The notes beneath the pieces are model-generated. The model saw nothing but the letters and a program-made list of their open reading frames with translations. It ran no database searches and was not told where the DNA came from. A stretch of 40,179 nt of DNA, taken from the NCBI GenBank assembly GCA_016235555.1, contig JACRKC010000057.1, positions 1 through 40,179 on the forward strand. The letters are read 5' to 3'. Of the stretch, positions 40,098 to 40,179 are shown in pieces; the first letter of the stretch is position 1, and every line of letters starts with the position of its first letter. This stretch comes from Verrucomicrobiota bacterium. GTDB taxonomy: Bacteria; Verrucomicrobiota; Verrucomicrobiia; Opitutales; Opitutaceae. Both the position numbers and the translations under genes were made by a program.

Positions 40098-40179
40098 GGT
40101 GGGCGGGCACGTCCCCGTGCCCGCATTGCGACTGTCACAGACGCTTCGCTCATGCGGGCACAGGGACGTGCCCGCCCAC
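40098..40179. repeat. GGTGGGCGGGCACG-type palindrome, copy 3 (cut by window end)
   Basis: Arms GGTGGGCGGGCACGTCCCC and GGGACGTGCCCGCCCAC, the second ending at the window edge. Same family as 2124-2207 and 6037-6120. Confidence 0.92.

Noticed and set aside
1-40179. tRNA or rRNA genes
   Set aside because: None were recognised by eye on either strand; a covariance-model scan would be needed to exclude them.

Overview
The window is dense, GC-rich bacterial DNA. Gene content and repeat style fit a verrucomicrobium, most likely of the Opitutaceae type. The signs are five PQQ-type beta-propeller proteins, four-helix-bundle (23S IVS-type) and RAYT genes, and a very large number of intergenic palindromes of many families. 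This assignment is inference; no rRNA or tRNA gene lies in the window.

Layout. Positions 1-124 hold the right end of an IS1595-type element. A minus-strand pair follows: a DxDD-type class II terpene cyclase (125-2089) and a cysteine desulfurase (2245-3402). Divergent from them is a plus-strand run from 3817 to 11688: a GcvH-like lipoyl carrier, a COG0523 GTPase, a small CxC protein, a two-cluster 4Fe-4S ferredoxin, a four-helix-bundle ORF, an HpnH-like radical SAM enzyme, a DUF116-polyprenyl synthase fusion and a prenyltransferase/cyclase-fold protein. Together these look like an isoprenoid-lipid pathway with its own low-potential electron supply. That is the best candidate here for an undescribed system.

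From 11820 to 16317 there are two exported PQQ-type propellers and two small membrane proteins. From 16465 to 29344 a second metabolic run encodes an SSS transporter, an adenylate-forming enzyme, an ALDH/acyl-CoA reductase, an iron alcohol dehydrogenase, a propeller lipoprotein, a HemN-like radical SAM enzyme, a chorismate-lyase-like enzyme, a glycosyltransferase, a hotdog thioesterase, a half-size EamA protein and a PaaK-like ligase. This suggests production, activation and reduction of an aromatic or acyl acid, possibly 4-hydroxybenzoate. An ABC ATPase (29488-30159) and its large permease (31278-34583) are split by a RAYT gene framed by inverted REP sequences. A VapBC-type toxin-antitoxin pair, an MFS transporter and two more propellers complete the window.

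The most striking non-coding property is about 30 palindromic repeats in 40 kb. Many are bounded by GTAG/CTAC, at least six lie in reading frame inside genes, and several are nested. A separate family has 41-bp arms built from heptamers. It occurs three times: twice with short loops, and once with a four-helix-bundle ORF filling the loop. This looks like an empty/filled pair of a small mobile element.
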